Below, in pieces: positions 6,963 through 15,289 of a stretch of DNA of 48,795 bases (position 1 is its first letter; every line of letters begins with the position of its first letter). The notes beneath the pieces are model-generated. The model searched no databases, was not told the origin of the DNA, and worked only from the letters and a program-made list of their open reading frames with translations. Source of the DNA: Chitinophagaceae bacterium (lineage in GTDB: Bacteria > Bacteroidota > Bacteroidia > Chitinophagales > Chitinophagaceae); NCBI GenBank assembly GCA_947447005.1, contig CANFHO010000006.1, forward strand, positions 1-48,795. Reading direction: 5' to 3'. Position numbers and translations under genes: made by a program.

Positions 6963-7139
6963 ATGAGTGTCATAATCATTCTGATTATAGCAAGCCTGTT
7001 TGTTGCATCTGGATTTTTGTTCGCCTTTATCTGGTCTGTTTACAAAGGCCAGTATGAAGATGATATTTCTCCATCTGTGAGAATGTTGTTTGATGATACA
7101 CCACCCTCTGATTCTACTTTGAATAGCCAAAACCCTTAA
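6963..7139 (+). CDS. ccoS: cbb3 oxidase maturation protein CcoS
   Basis: This 58-residue protein has one N-terminal membrane helix (about residues 3-24) followed by WSVYKGQYEDDISPSVRML, the FxWaxxxGQYdD-type block characteristic of CcoS. CcoS is needed for cofactor insertion, probably copper and haem, into the catalytic cbb3 subunit. It lies 1 bp before ccoNO and is the first gene after the candidate promoter with a CRP/FNR-like box. Confidence 0.9.
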   Translation: MSVIIILIIASLFVASGFLFAFIWSVYKGQYEDDISPSVRMLFDDTPPSDSTLNSQNP

Positions 7140-7140
7140 C

Positions 7141-9297
7141 ATGCACATAGAAAAATTCTCTTACGACAACAAGATCGTCCGCAATTTTGCTTTCGCAACC
7201 ATCCTTTGGGGCATTGTAGGTATGCTCGTGGGTGTTTGGGTAGCGCTTCTTATGGTATTCCCACAAATGAATCTGGGTGGAATACCAGTTGGTAGCAAAG
7301 AAACAATTGGATTGACTTTCGGCCGATTAAGGCCGCTTCATACCAATGCAGTGATTTTCGCTTTTGTAGGCAATGGTATTTTCATGGGATATTATTATTC
7401 CTTGCAGCGACTGTTAAAAACAAGAATGTTTAGCGACTTGCTGGGCCGTATTCATTTTTGGGGATGGCAACTCATCATCGTTGCAGCTGCCTTAACAATT
7501 CCATTGGGCATTACAACAGGTAAGGAATATGCAGAACTGGAATGGCCAATTGACATTGCTATTACGCTGATATGGGTTGTTTTTGGATTGAATATGTTTA
7601 TCACCATTCTGAAACGTCGTGAGCGACATTTATATGTTGCCATATGGTTTTATATAGCAACATTTGTAACCATTGCAGTTTTACATATTGTAAATTCAAT
7701 TGAATTGCCATTTTCTGTCATGAAAAGTTATTCATGGTATGCAGGGGTACAAGATGCACTTGTACAATGGTGGTATGGACATAATGCAGTTGCTTTCTTT
7801 TTGACAACACCGTACCTGGGTTTGATGTATTATTTTTTGCCCAAGGCTGCCAACAGGCCTGTCTATTCTTACAGACTTTCCATTATACACTTTTGGGCAT
7901 TGATATTCTTGTATATCTGGGCAGGCCCGCACCATCTGCTGTATACAGCGCTGCCAAACTGGGCTCAATCGTTGGGAGTGGTATTTAGTTTTACATTGAT
8001 ATTCCCGAGCTGGGGTGGTATGATCAATGGTTTATTGACACTGCGTGGCGCATGGGATAAAGTGCGAGAGGATGTAATCCTGAAATTTATGGTGGTTGCC
8101 GTAACAGCTTATGGTATGTCAACTTTCGAAGGACCTATGCTATCATTGAAAAATGTAAATGCCATTGCACACTTTACGGATTGGATCATTGCACATGTTC
8201 ATATCGGAGGCTTGGGATGGAATGGTATGTTGACATTTGGCATTCTATATTGGTTGATTCCAAGAATTTATAAAACGGAGTTGTATTCTAAAAAACTTGC
8301 CAATGTCCATTTCTGGATTGCAACCCTTGGGATTCTTTTTTATGCCATACCAATGTATTGGGCAGGATTTAAACAAAGTCTGATGTGGAAAGAATTTACC
8401 GATGCAGGTAATTTAAAATATCCTTTCGTTGAAACGGTTACACAAATGAGGCCCTTCTATGCCTTGCGTGCATTTGGAGGAACACTGTTCCTGATTGGAG
8501 CATTGGTGATGGTATATAATTTGGTTGTTACGGTGAGAAGGGCTGGTGTTGTGAAGGATGATGAAACCGAAGCTCCTGCATTGGAAGGATCATATAAAAA
8601 ACATGGATCAGAACACTGGCATCGTGTTATTGAAAGAAAACCTGTGCCATTTCTCATACTTACATTGATTGTCATTCTGATTGGTGGCATGATTGAGTTG
8701 ATTCCTACTTTTTTGGTGAAAGAGAATATACCAACCATCTCTTCAGTGAAACCATATACGCCACTTGAATTACAAGGGCGTGATATTTATATCAGAGAGG
8801 GATGTTATACCTGTCACTCACAAATGATCAGGCCTTTCAGATCAGAGACGGCTCGCTATGGAGAGTATTCCAAAGCAGGTGAGTTTGTATACGATCATCC
8901 ATTTCAGTGGGGGTCAAAAAGAACAGGTCCGGATCTTCAAAGAGAAGGGTCAGGGAATTTAAAGAAATCAAATAGCTGGCATTATAATCACATGGATGAT
9001 CCACAAGCAATATCAACAGGTTCTATCATGCCTTCATATGCATTCTTGCTTGATCACAATCTTGATACCAGCACTACCAATGCAAAGATCAAAGCCATGC
9101 AAACATTGGGAGTGCCTTATGCAGTGGGGTATGCTGCTAAAGCCAATTTAGATCTGATTAAACAGGAAGAAGACATTGCAAAAAATCTAAAGCAGGATGG
9201 TATTGAAACACCTCCAAACAAGGAGATCATTGCAGTGATTGCTTATTTGCAAAGACTTGGAACAGATATTGAAAAATTTAAACCAGTTCAAAAATAA
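7141..9297 (+). CDS. ccoN/ccoO: Fused cbb3 cytochrome oxidase subunits I and II (CcoN-CcoO)
   Basis: This 718-residue protein joins the twelve-helix haem-copper subunit CcoN (about residues 1-500) to the membrane-anchored monohaem CcoO (about 500-718). Haem and CuB ligands are visible in RPLHTNAV, WYGHNAV, GPHHLLY and IAHVHIGG. The CcoO haem c site is CYTCH near residue 555, followed by QMIRPF. This fusion is the usual arrangement in Bacteroidota. The protein is the terminal high-affinity O2 reductase at the inner membrane and starts one base after ccoS. Genes downstream follow in the order Q-like, P, G, H. Confidence 0.96.
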   Translation: MHIEKFSYDNKIVRNFAFATILWGIVGMLVGVWVALLMVFPQMNLGGIPVGSKETIGLTFGRLRPLHTNAVIFAFVGNGIFMGYYYSLQRLLKTRMFSDLLGRIHFWGWQLIIVAAALTIPLGITTGKEYAELEWPIDIAITLIWVVFGLNMFITILKRRERHLYVAIWFYIATFVTIAVLHIVNSIELPFSVMKSYSWYAGVQDALVQWWYGHNAVAFFLTTPYLGLMYYFLPKAANRPVYSYRLSIIHFWALIFLYIWAGPHHLLYTALPNWAQSLGVVFSFTLIFPSWGGMINGLLTLRGAWDKVREDVILKFMVVAVTAYGMSTFEGPMLSLKNVNAIAHFTDWIIAHVHIGGLGWNGMLTFGILYWLIPRIYKTELYSKKLANVHFWIATLGILFYAIPMYWAGFKQSLMWKEFTDAGNLKYPFVETVTQMRPFYALRAFGGTLFLIGALVMVYNLVVTVRRAGVVKDDETEAPALEGSYKKHGSEHWHRVIERKPVPFLILTLIVILIGGMIELIPTFLVKENIPTISSVKPYTPLELQGRDIYIREGCYTCHSQMIRPFRSETARYGEYSKAGEFVYDHPFQWGSKRTGPDLQREGSGNLKKSNSWHYNHMDDPQAISTGSIMPSYAFLLDHNLDTSTTNAKIKAMQTLGVPYAVGYAAKANLDLIKQEEDIAKNLKQDGIETPPNKEIIAVIAYLQRLGTDIEKFKPVQK

Positions 9298-9300
9298 TTT

Positions 9301-9465
9301 ATGTTCAAATTCATCAAGCAATATGTAGAAAAGATTGACGGGGTAGCTATATATCCTGTAATTGCACAATTCATTTTCATTGCATTTTTCATTCTGGTGC
9401 TGGTTTATGTGTTCAAAATGAAAAAAACAAACATTGACGAATTGGAAAATCTTCCTTTGGATTAA
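9301..9465 (+). CDS. ccoQ: Small CcoQ-like cbb3 subunit
   Basis: This 54-residue protein begins 3 bp after ccoNO. It has a single membrane helix (about residues 18-39) followed by a basic and then acidic tail (KMKKTNIDELENLPLD). Position, size and topology match CcoQ/FixQ or the equivalent small subunit of Bacteroidota cbb3 operons; the sequence itself is poorly conserved in this family. It would help stabilise the oxidase complex. Confidence 0.75.
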   Translation: MFKFIKQYVEKIDGVAIYPVIAQFIFIAFFILVLVYVFKMKKTNIDELENLPLD

Positions 9466-9484
9466 CAATATCAAACCAAAACAT

Positions 9485-10657
9485 ATGTCAGTAATTAAAA
9501 ATTCATATACACAAAAAATAGCTGGAGCCATGATGCTCACCACTGTTGGAACTGCTGCCATGTCGCAGGAAATTACAGCTACAAATACGGATTCTTCCAA
9601 TTTACTTGAAGGATTGTTGGTCATATCTGCTATTGTGTTGGTATTTGTTATCTGGATTTTGTCTCAAGTTCTTCTTGCCCTTTCAAGATCAATCCTCAAA
9701 AAAAGAAAAGGAGAAGCTGTACTGAAATCAATGCTGCTGTTATTGTCCTCAAGTATGATTGCAGGTTCTGTTTCTGCACAGTCAAATTATATCATATCAG
9801 GATTGAATGATGACAAGAGTTATGGTGGAATGCAGGCAATTCAATTTTATTCTTTGGCCACAGTGGTAGGAATTGAACTTCTCGTGATTTTATTTCTTGC
9901 ATTCATGGTCAGAAGGGCATTCCGAGATCTGTCCGGGCAAGCAGATGAAGCGCTGGCAAAAGAAAGAAAGCCATTGGCAATGATTTCTTTTTGGAAGACC
10001 ATTGATAAAAAATGGATGACAAGGGCTGTACCGGTTGAAAAAGAAGCAGATATTCTTTTGGATCATGATTATGATGGTATTCGCGAATTAGATAATGCAT
10101 TACCACCATGGTGGAAATATGGATTCTATATCACCATTATAATTGCTTTCATGTATATTTTTTATTTCCATTTCATGGGAATTGGTTTGAATCCTACACA
10201 GGAATATGCTGCAGAGATGGAGGAGGGTAGACTTCAGGAGGAAACGTATAAAGCCAAGACAAAAGATCTCATTGATGAAAATAATATCAGGATGTCTGAT
10301 CTTACTGGAGTGGAATCAGGAAAGTCCATTTTTATTTCAACCTGTGTGCCTTGTCATGGCTCTAAAGGCGAAGGAGGAATTGGTCCGAATCTTACTGATG
10401 AATATTGGATACATGGCGGTTCCATGAACAATATTTATAATACCATCAAAATAGGTTATCCAGAAAAAGGCATGCAATCTTGGCAAGCCATGTTCAATCC
10501 TGTTCAAATGCAAAATCTTGCAAGTTTTGTAAAATCATTGAAAGGTACAAATCCTCCAAATGGAAAGTCTCCTCAAGGTGTTATATATACTGAAGAAGTT
10601 AAAATGCCTGCTGTTAAAAAAGATTCTATTACTACTCCTGTTATCAGCCCAAAATAA
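9485..10657 (+). CDS. ccoP: cbb3 oxidase cytochrome c subunit III (CcoP), mono-haem form
   Basis: This 390-residue protein has several hydrophobic segments (an initial signal-like one, then about 35-58, 80-95, 110-135 and 205-230) before a periplasmic cytochrome c domain with one haem site, CVPCH, and the distal ligand region PEKGMQSW. Proteobacterial CcoP is di-haem; a single haem is common in Bacteroidota. The second hydrophobic block ends in a signal-peptide-like VSAQS. I prefer ATG 9485, 19 bp after ccoQ, over an upstream in-frame start at 9434 that lies inside ccoQ. It passes electrons from the donor cytochrome c to CcoO. Confidence 0.92.
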   Translation: MSVIKNSYTQKIAGAMMLTTVGTAAMSQEITATNTDSSNLLEGLLVISAIVLVFVIWILSQVLLALSRSILKKRKGEAVLKSMLLLLSSSMIAGSVSAQSNYIISGLNDDKSYGGMQAIQFYSLATVVGIELLVILFLAFMVRRAFRDLSGQADEALAKERKPLAMISFWKTIDKKWMTRAVPVEKEADILLDHDYDGIRELDNALPPWWKYGFYITIIIAFMYIFYFHFMGIGLNPTQEYAAEMEEGRLQEETYKAKTKDLIDENNIRMSDLTGVESGKSIFISTCVPCHGSKGEGGIGPNLTDEYWIHGGSMNNIYNTIKIGYPEKGMQSWQAMFNPVQMQNLASFVKSLKGTNPPNGKSPQGVIYTEEVKMPAVKKDSITTPVISPK

Positions 10658-10663
10658 ATTATC

Positions 10664-12073
10664 ATGATATCGGCAAATCAGAAAACTGAGTTTATTGATC
10701 AGGCGTATAGGGATTCTGTTGCTACTATCGACAAGAAAGGAAAGAGGAATTATATTTTTCCTAAAAAGCCTAAAGGATCTTTATATAACAAGAGAACTAT
10801 TGCATCAATCATTTATCTGATTGTTTTCTTCAGTTTACCATGGATAAAGATGAATGGGGAACCTTTCATTATGTTGAATGTACTGAAGCGAAAATTTATT
10901 CTATTTGGACAAATTTTTGGTCCTCAGGATTTTTTCATTTTTGCATTGGGGATGTTGACTTTCGTTGTTTTTATCATCTTATTTACAGTCGTTTTTGGAA
11001 GGGTTTTTTGTGGATGGGCATGTCCGCAAACAGTATTTATGGAAATGGTATTTAGAAAGCTGGAATACTGGATAGAAGGGGATTCCACGAAGCAACATCA
11101 GTTGAAAACAATGCCCTGGAATGGATACAAAATTCGAAAACGTGCAACCAAGATTCTGGTATTTTATCTGGTCTCATTCGTGATAGCCAATTATTTTATG
11201 GCATACCTCATTAGCATGGATGAGGTAATGAGATATGTTCATGAAGGAATTTCAAATCATCTTGGCACCTTCTTCACATTGATTGGATTCACCAGTGTAT
11301 TCTTCTTTGTATACTATTGGTTCCGTGAACAGGTATGTATTGTTGTTTGCCCTTATGGGCGACTGCAAGGAGTTTTGCTTGATAAGAATTCAATTGTTGT
11401 GGCATATGACTATGTACGTGGTGAACCAAGGTTGAAAAAATTGGAGAAAGAAGGAAATGCCGGAGATTGTGTTGATTGTAAAGCATGTGTAAGAGTTTGC
11501 CCTACAGGTATTGATATCAGAAATGGAACCCAACTTGAATGTGTAAACTGTACAGCGTGTATTGATGCATGTGATGAAATCATGGATCATCTCAAAAGGC
11601 CTAAAAAATTAATAAGATTTGCCTCAGAAAATAATATTGCCCAAAAACAAAAGCTCAGGTTTACAACAAGAATCAAGGCATATTCGGTTGTTTTGATGTT
11701 GATTCTAAGCGCTCTTGTAATCATGTTGTCTACACGGGATGTTGTTGATATTACTATTTTACGAACACAGGGAATGGTATATCAAAAGCTTCCAGATGGA
11801 TATATAAGCAATTTGTATTCTGCCAGAATGTTCAATAAAACACATAAAGAAATTACGCTTACACTCAGCATTCCGGAACAGGAAGGCCAAATTGAAATCA
11901 TTGGAAAGCAGCCTACCATCGCAGGCGAAAGCTATGCTATTCTGACATTGTTGGTTAAAAAGAAAGCAGTTTCAATTCATAAAAGAAAAGATGAAGTCAA
12001 GATTGATTTTTTTATCGGCAATAAAAAATTGACAACAAAGAACACGACATTTATTGGTCCTGTGGGATCCTAA
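10664..12073 (+). CDS. ccoG: Cytochrome oxidase accessory ferredoxin CcoG (FixG/RdxA)
   Basis: The 469-residue membrane protein has about five helices, a GWACPQTVFMEMV motif, a CIVVCPYGRLQG motif, two 4Fe-4S clusters (CVDCKACVRVCP and CVNCTACIDACD, around residues 270-310) and a C-terminal Ig-like periplasmic domain. This is the standard CcoG layout. CcoG reduces Cu(II) so that copper can be delivered to the oxidase. It follows ccoP by 6 bp and precedes ccoH. Confidence 0.95.
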   Translation: MISANQKTEFIDQAYRDSVATIDKKGKRNYIFPKKPKGSLYNKRTIASIIYLIVFFSLPWIKMNGEPFIMLNVLKRKFILFGQIFGPQDFFIFALGMLTFVVFIILFTVVFGRVFCGWACPQTVFMEMVFRKLEYWIEGDSTKQHQLKTMPWNGYKIRKRATKILVFYLVSFVIANYFMAYLISMDEVMRYVHEGISNHLGTFFTLIGFTSVFFFVYYWFREQVCIVVCPYGRLQGVLLDKNSIVVAYDYVRGEPRLKKLEKEGNAGDCVDCKACVRVCPTGIDIRNGTQLECVNCTACIDACDEIMDHLKRPKKLIRFASENNIAQKQKLRFTTRIKAYSVVLMLILSALVIMLSTRDVVDITILRTQGMVYQKLPDGYISNLYSARMFNKTHKEITLTLSIPEQEGQIEIIGKQPTIAGESYAILTLLVKKKAVSIHKRKDEVKIDFFIGNKKLTTKNTTFIGPVGS

Positions 12074-12083
12074 ACTATTTAAC

Positions 12084-12521
12084 ATGAAATTAAACTGGGG
12101 GTATAAGATTTTGATTGTATATGCATTTTTTGTTGCAGGCATTTTGTGTTTGGTTTATTTGTCGTCAAAACAAAACAAGGATCTTGTAGCAGAAAATTAT
12201 TATGCGGAAGAGCTGAAATATCAAAAAATCATTGATCAATCTTCCAATACAGCTTCACTTTCATCTCCACTTGAATTGCACAAGCAGGATAATGAAATCA
12301 AATTGTATTTCCCATCAGAGTTTTTCAATGTTAATGGCAAGGGAAATTGGTTGTTGTATTATGCAGCTGATATAGCTTTAGATCAAAGCGGAACTTTTGA
12401 ATTGAAGCATGGTGAAGCAAACATTGTGCTTCCCCACAGACTGCATGGGTTGTATACACTGAAATTGAGCTGGCATGCATTGGATAAGGATTTTTATTTT
12501 GAACAGGATATAACTTTTTAA
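12084..12521 (+). CDS. ccoH: CcoH/FixH family cbb3 assembly protein
   Basis: The 145-residue protein has one N-terminal membrane helix (WGYKILIVYAFFVAGILCLV) and a periplasmic domain containing NYYAEELKYQKIIDQ, the block that identifies FixH. I chose ATG 12084 because it lies 10 bp after ccoG, whereas the earlier in-frame start overlaps ccoG. FixH helps build the cbb3 complex together with CcoI and CcoG. Its stop overlaps the next start by one base (TAATG). Confidence 0.88.
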   Translation: MKLNWGYKILIVYAFFVAGILCLVYLSSKQNKDLVAENYYAEELKYQKIIDQSSNTASLSSPLELHKQDNEIKLYFPSEFFNVNGKGNWLLYYAADIALDQSGTFELKHGEANIVLPHRLHGLYTLKLSWHALDKDFYFEQDITF

Positions 12522-13231
12522 TGGATAAAGGGTATATCATATCAGCCATTGCTATTGGTTTTGTCGGCAGTCTGCATTGTGTGGGTATGTGTGGACCATT
12601 GATGATGAATGGAATTTTTCAAAAAAGCAATCAATCCTTCTCTATTTCACGTTGGTCCATATATCATCTAGGAAGAATAGGGGTATACGCAATATGGGGA
12701 TTGTTGTTTGGGTTTATTGGCACATCCTCAAAATGGTTTGGTTTGCAGCAAAACATATCACTGAGCTTAGGGATATGCATTCTTTTGGTGTTGGTCTTAG
12801 GCAAATTATATCCGCAATTTGAGAGCAGAATTCACAATAGCAGTTTGCTGAAAATCATGAGAGGGAAACTTCTTCCGCTTATGCATTCAACTATTTCGTT
12901 CTCATCATTTTTTGGTGGAATGTTGAATGGAATGCTACCATGTGGCCTGGTATATGTTGCTCTGGCAGGCGCTACGGCTATGCAGAATGTTTATGCAGGT
13001 GGACTCTTCATGATATTATTTGGCCTCGGAAATCTGCCCATGTTGTTTGTATTAATGATGTTGGGTAGGAAATTTCACCTCCCCTTTAGAAAATTGATTT
13101 CCAGATGGTATCCTGCTTTGATTGCTATCATGGCCATTATGTTGATTGTTCGTGGATTGAATTGGAACAATTATTTCAGCCCTTCACTTATAAAAGGTAA
13201 GAATGAGATTATACATTGCTCAATTCGATGA
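12521..13231 (+). CDS. SafE/UreH-type membrane protein of the cbb3 operon
   Basis: This is a 236-residue, six-helix membrane protein of the sulfite exporter TauE/SafE (UreH_2) family. The first helix carries GSLHCVGMCGPLMM and the fourth NGMLPCGLVY, paired motifs that resemble the metal or thiol sites of DsbD-like transporters. Proteins of this kind are regularly found at the end of ccoNOPQ-GHIS operons in Bacteroidota and are thought to serve copper handling, though this is not settled. It is translationally coupled to ccoH. Confidence 0.85.
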   Translation: MDKGYIISAIAIGFVGSLHCVGMCGPLMMNGIFQKSNQSFSISRWSIYHLGRIGVYAIWGLLFGFIGTSSKWFGLQQNISLSLGICILLVLVLGKLYPQFESRIHNSSLLKIMRGKLLPLMHSTISFSSFFGGMLNGMLPCGLVYVALAGATAMQNVYAGGLFMILFGLGNLPMLFVLMMLGRKFHLPFRKLISRWYPALIAIMAIMLIVRGLNWNNYFSPSLIKGKNEIIHCSIR

Positions 13232-13294
13232 TAAATCTCATTTTTTATGGTGATGAGGGTCGTATGTATGGAATAGTTTCCGTGGATAAATTTG
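13229..13294 (+). promoter_or_regulatory. CRP/FNR-like boxes and promoter of hsp20
   Basis: A TGATAAATCTCA box (13229-13240, TGA-N6-TCA) overlaps the preceding stop codon. A second, one-mismatch box TGATGAGGGTCG is at 13251-13262, with centres 22 bp apart. The -7 element TAAATTTG (13287-13294) fits TAnnTTTG. Distances to its G are 59.5 and 37.5 bp, identical to those at the ccoI operon. Confidence 0.55.
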
Positions 13295-13328
13295 TATAAC
13301 CTTTAATCACCCTAAAAAACTATAACCT

Positions 13329-13772
13329 ATGTCCGGAAATGGAAAAGCACTATTGAGACGACCTTTTTTAAAGTCTTCTGTTTTTGAAGATTTTATCAGG
13401 CCTTGGAATGAATGGTTTGACGACAGTTTACCATTGGCAACACAAGCACCTGCAGTTAATATCAAGGAAGCAGAAGATCATTATGAAATTAAATTGGCTG
13501 CACCAGGAATGGAGAAGAGCGATTTTAAGATTGATGTAAATGGATCTTTGATTACAATCAGTGCAGAGAAGGATGAAGAAAAGGAAGAGAAAGAAGAGGC
13601 TTATACGAGAAGGGAATATAGTTTCTCTTCATTTACACGATCTTTTTCTCTGCCTGAAGACATTGATCGATCAAAGATTGATGCGAATTATGTTCAAGGA
13701 GAGTTGAAACTACTTCTTCCCAAAAGAGAGGAAGCAAAAAAAACGACTCATCAAAAAATCAGTGTGCATTAG
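13329..13772 (+). CDS. hsp20: Small heat-shock protein, Hsp20/alpha-crystallin family
   Basis: The 147-residue protein has a central alpha-crystallin domain (about residues 38-130) with YEIKLAAPGMEKSDFKID, EYSFSSFTRSFSLPEDID and the conserved AxYxxGxLxLxLPK-like strand (ANYVQGELKLLLPK). It acts as an ATP-independent holdase in the cytoplasm. The gene stands alone behind its own promoter and is followed by a terminator. The CRP/FNR-like boxes suggest control by oxygen or redox state rather than heat alone. Confidence 0.95.
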   Translation: MSGNGKALLRRPFLKSSVFEDFIRPWNEWFDDSLPLATQAPAVNIKEAEDHYEIKLAAPGMEKSDFKIDVNGSLITISAEKDEEKEEKEEAYTRREYSFSSFTRSFSLPEDIDRSKIDANYVQGELKLLLPKREEAKKTTHQKISVH

Positions 13773-13781
13773 AAAACAATT

Positions 13782-13809
13782 CCTCCTGCTGTTAAAGGCA
13801 GGAGGTTTT
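13782..13809 (+). terminator. Rho-independent terminator after hsp20
   Basis: An 8-bp perfect stem CCTCCTGC/GCAGGAGG with an 8-base loop is followed by TTTT. It lies 10 bp after the hsp20 stop and before the next gene, so the downstream gene is probably transcribed by read-through or weakly on its own. Confidence 0.8.
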
Positions 13810-13819
13810 AAAAAATCTT

Positions 13820-14245
13820 ATGATAGTTGAAAATAAATTGATTGGTAGCAGGACTAGCCAGAGCTTGTTCGAGAATGCCACATGGAACAGAATAATTGAA
13901 TTTTTAAGTCAGGAAAATACCTTCATGAAAAACCGGTTGTCTGAAGTGATTGATCAAATTCATGATAGAGACGATTTGGCATTGGCGGAACATTACCAAA
14001 ATCAATTTATTATCAAGGATGATTTGTTTGATCATATGTTACATAATTTGAATGAGGAGTCTGAAAAGTGGTCTAATCCTACATTCATTTCCACAGAAGA
14101 AAATATACATTTATTACAGAAAACACATGACCATTTACGGGATCAAATGGAATTCATTGAAAAAGATGTAGCAATGATCCGAAAGGATTATAATATATAT
14201 CTCAGTAAAATTCTTTTAGCTTTTAACGCACACTCAATTAAATAA
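13820..14245 (+). CDS. Small helical protein, probable paralogue of the 3902-4291 product
   Basis: The 141-residue product is all-helical and charged, with no signal peptide, membrane span or known motif. It shares a pattern with the first protein of the ccoI operon: an LSQEN block near residue 33, a central FIIKDDLFDHM helix, and a C-terminal LRDQMEFIEK-x11-YL block. It follows hsp20 and its terminator by 10 bp. Its last 12 bases overlap the convergent regulator gene. Function unknown; shared context with hsp20 and ccoI suggests a role in micro-oxic or stress physiology. Confidence 0.75.
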   Translation: MIVENKLIGSRTSQSLFENATWNRIIEFLSQENTFMKNRLSEVIDQIHDRDDLALAEHYQNQFIIKDDLFDHMLHNLNEESEKWSNPTFISTEENIHLLQKTHDHLRDQMEFIEKDVAMIRKDYNIYLSKILLAFNAHSIK

Positions 14246-15289
14246 GGATGCGAGTTTTTTCTCATTCAAAATATGGATACTGCCATCTTTGATATCAATA
14301 AGTTTTTCACTTTTGAAATCGCTGAGTGTTCTTATTAATGACTCTGTTGCAGTTCCTGCAATATTCGCCAGGTCTTCTCTTGAAATGTGAATCGAAAATG
14401 CTTCACCATCTTTACCGAATTTTCTTTGTAGCATAATCAAGGCATCCGCAACTCTTTTGCGCAAGGAGTTGTAGGCCAAACCCAGCAATTGCTCTTCTTT
14501 TTCCATGATATTGCCAGCTAGAATTTGAATGAATTTTTTCATTACAACCGGATTTTCTCTTATCAGTTCATCAAACTCTTCTCTTGGTATGATGGCAATT
14601 TCTGAATCTTCCATTGCCTCTGCTGTTTCCTTGTAAACTGCATTTTCAAGCAATGCCATATATCCAAAGTATTCACCTTCGCCATATAAACCAATGGTTA
14701 AATCCTTCCCATCATCATTTGATTTAAATAATTTTACTTTTCCCCTTTGTACAAAAAACAAACGATTGGGGTGGTTGCCCTCATTGTATATGGCTTGTTT
14801 TCTCCTATAATTATTTGTGTTTCTATTGGTGGAAAGGTCTTTCAACAAATCTTGTTTTCCAATATCCTCAAGTAAGCTGCGAATTCCATCCTGACTGGAT
14901 TCATATTTCTTCTTCAGGATACTGATTTTTTTCAAACGTTGTTCAATTGCATTTAGCAATTCAAGATCTGTGAAGGGTTTGGTAATGTAATCATCAGCCC
15001 CCATTTCCATGCCTTTCCTAAAATCAAGACGCTCCGTTTTTGCAGTTAAAAACACAAATGGGATATCTTTTAATTTCTCATTTTTATTCAATAGGTGAAG
15101 TACTCCATAGCCATCTAATACTGGCATCATGATGTCGCAAATGATTAAATCTGGGGAAACTTCCATTGCTTTTTCAATTCCCACTTTACCGTTTTCTGCG
15201 GTGAGAACTTTGTAGTTCGCCAATTCTAAAATTTCAGCAGTATTCTCTCGTATTTCGTGGTTGTCTTCAATCAGTAGGATGGTGTTCAT
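14234..15289 (-). CDS. Receiver domain fused to a CRP/FNR-type regulator
   Basis: The 351-residue protein joins an N-terminal CheY-like receiver (residues 1-120; acceptor Asp52 in CDIMMPVLDG, plus FLTAK and KPF) to a cyclic-nucleotide-binding-like beta barrel (about 150-265) and a CRP-type helix-turn-helix (about 285-350). The recognition helix TATESLIRTL keeps the Glu and Arg that read TGA...TCA in CRP and FNR. There is no FNR-like iron-sulfur cysteine set. The start overlaps the stop of the kinase gene (ATGA), so the two form a two-component pair. It is a good candidate to bind the boxes at 3806, 6884, 13229 and 33219. Confidence 0.88.
   Translation of the reverse strand: MNTILLIEDNHEIRENTAEILELANYKVLTAENGKVGIEKAMEVSPDLIICDIMMPVLDGYGVLHLLNKNEKLKDIPFVFLTAKTERLDFRKGMEMGADDYITKPFTDLELLNAIEQRLKKISILKKKYESSQDGIRSLLEDIGKQDLLKDLSTNRNTNNYRRKQAIYNEGNHPNRLFFVQRGKVKLFKSNDDGKDLTIGLYGEGEYFGYMALLENAVYKETAEAMEDSEIAIIPREEFDELIRENPVVMKKFIQILAGNIMEKEEQLLGLAYNSLRKRVADALIMLQRKFGKDGEAFSIHISREDLANIAGTATESLIRTLSDFKSEKLIDIKDGSIHILNEKKLASLFN

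Noticed and set aside
9434-9484. Upstream in-frame start for ccoP
   Set aside because: It lies within the small CcoQ-like gene, and the signal-like N-terminus starts at 9485.
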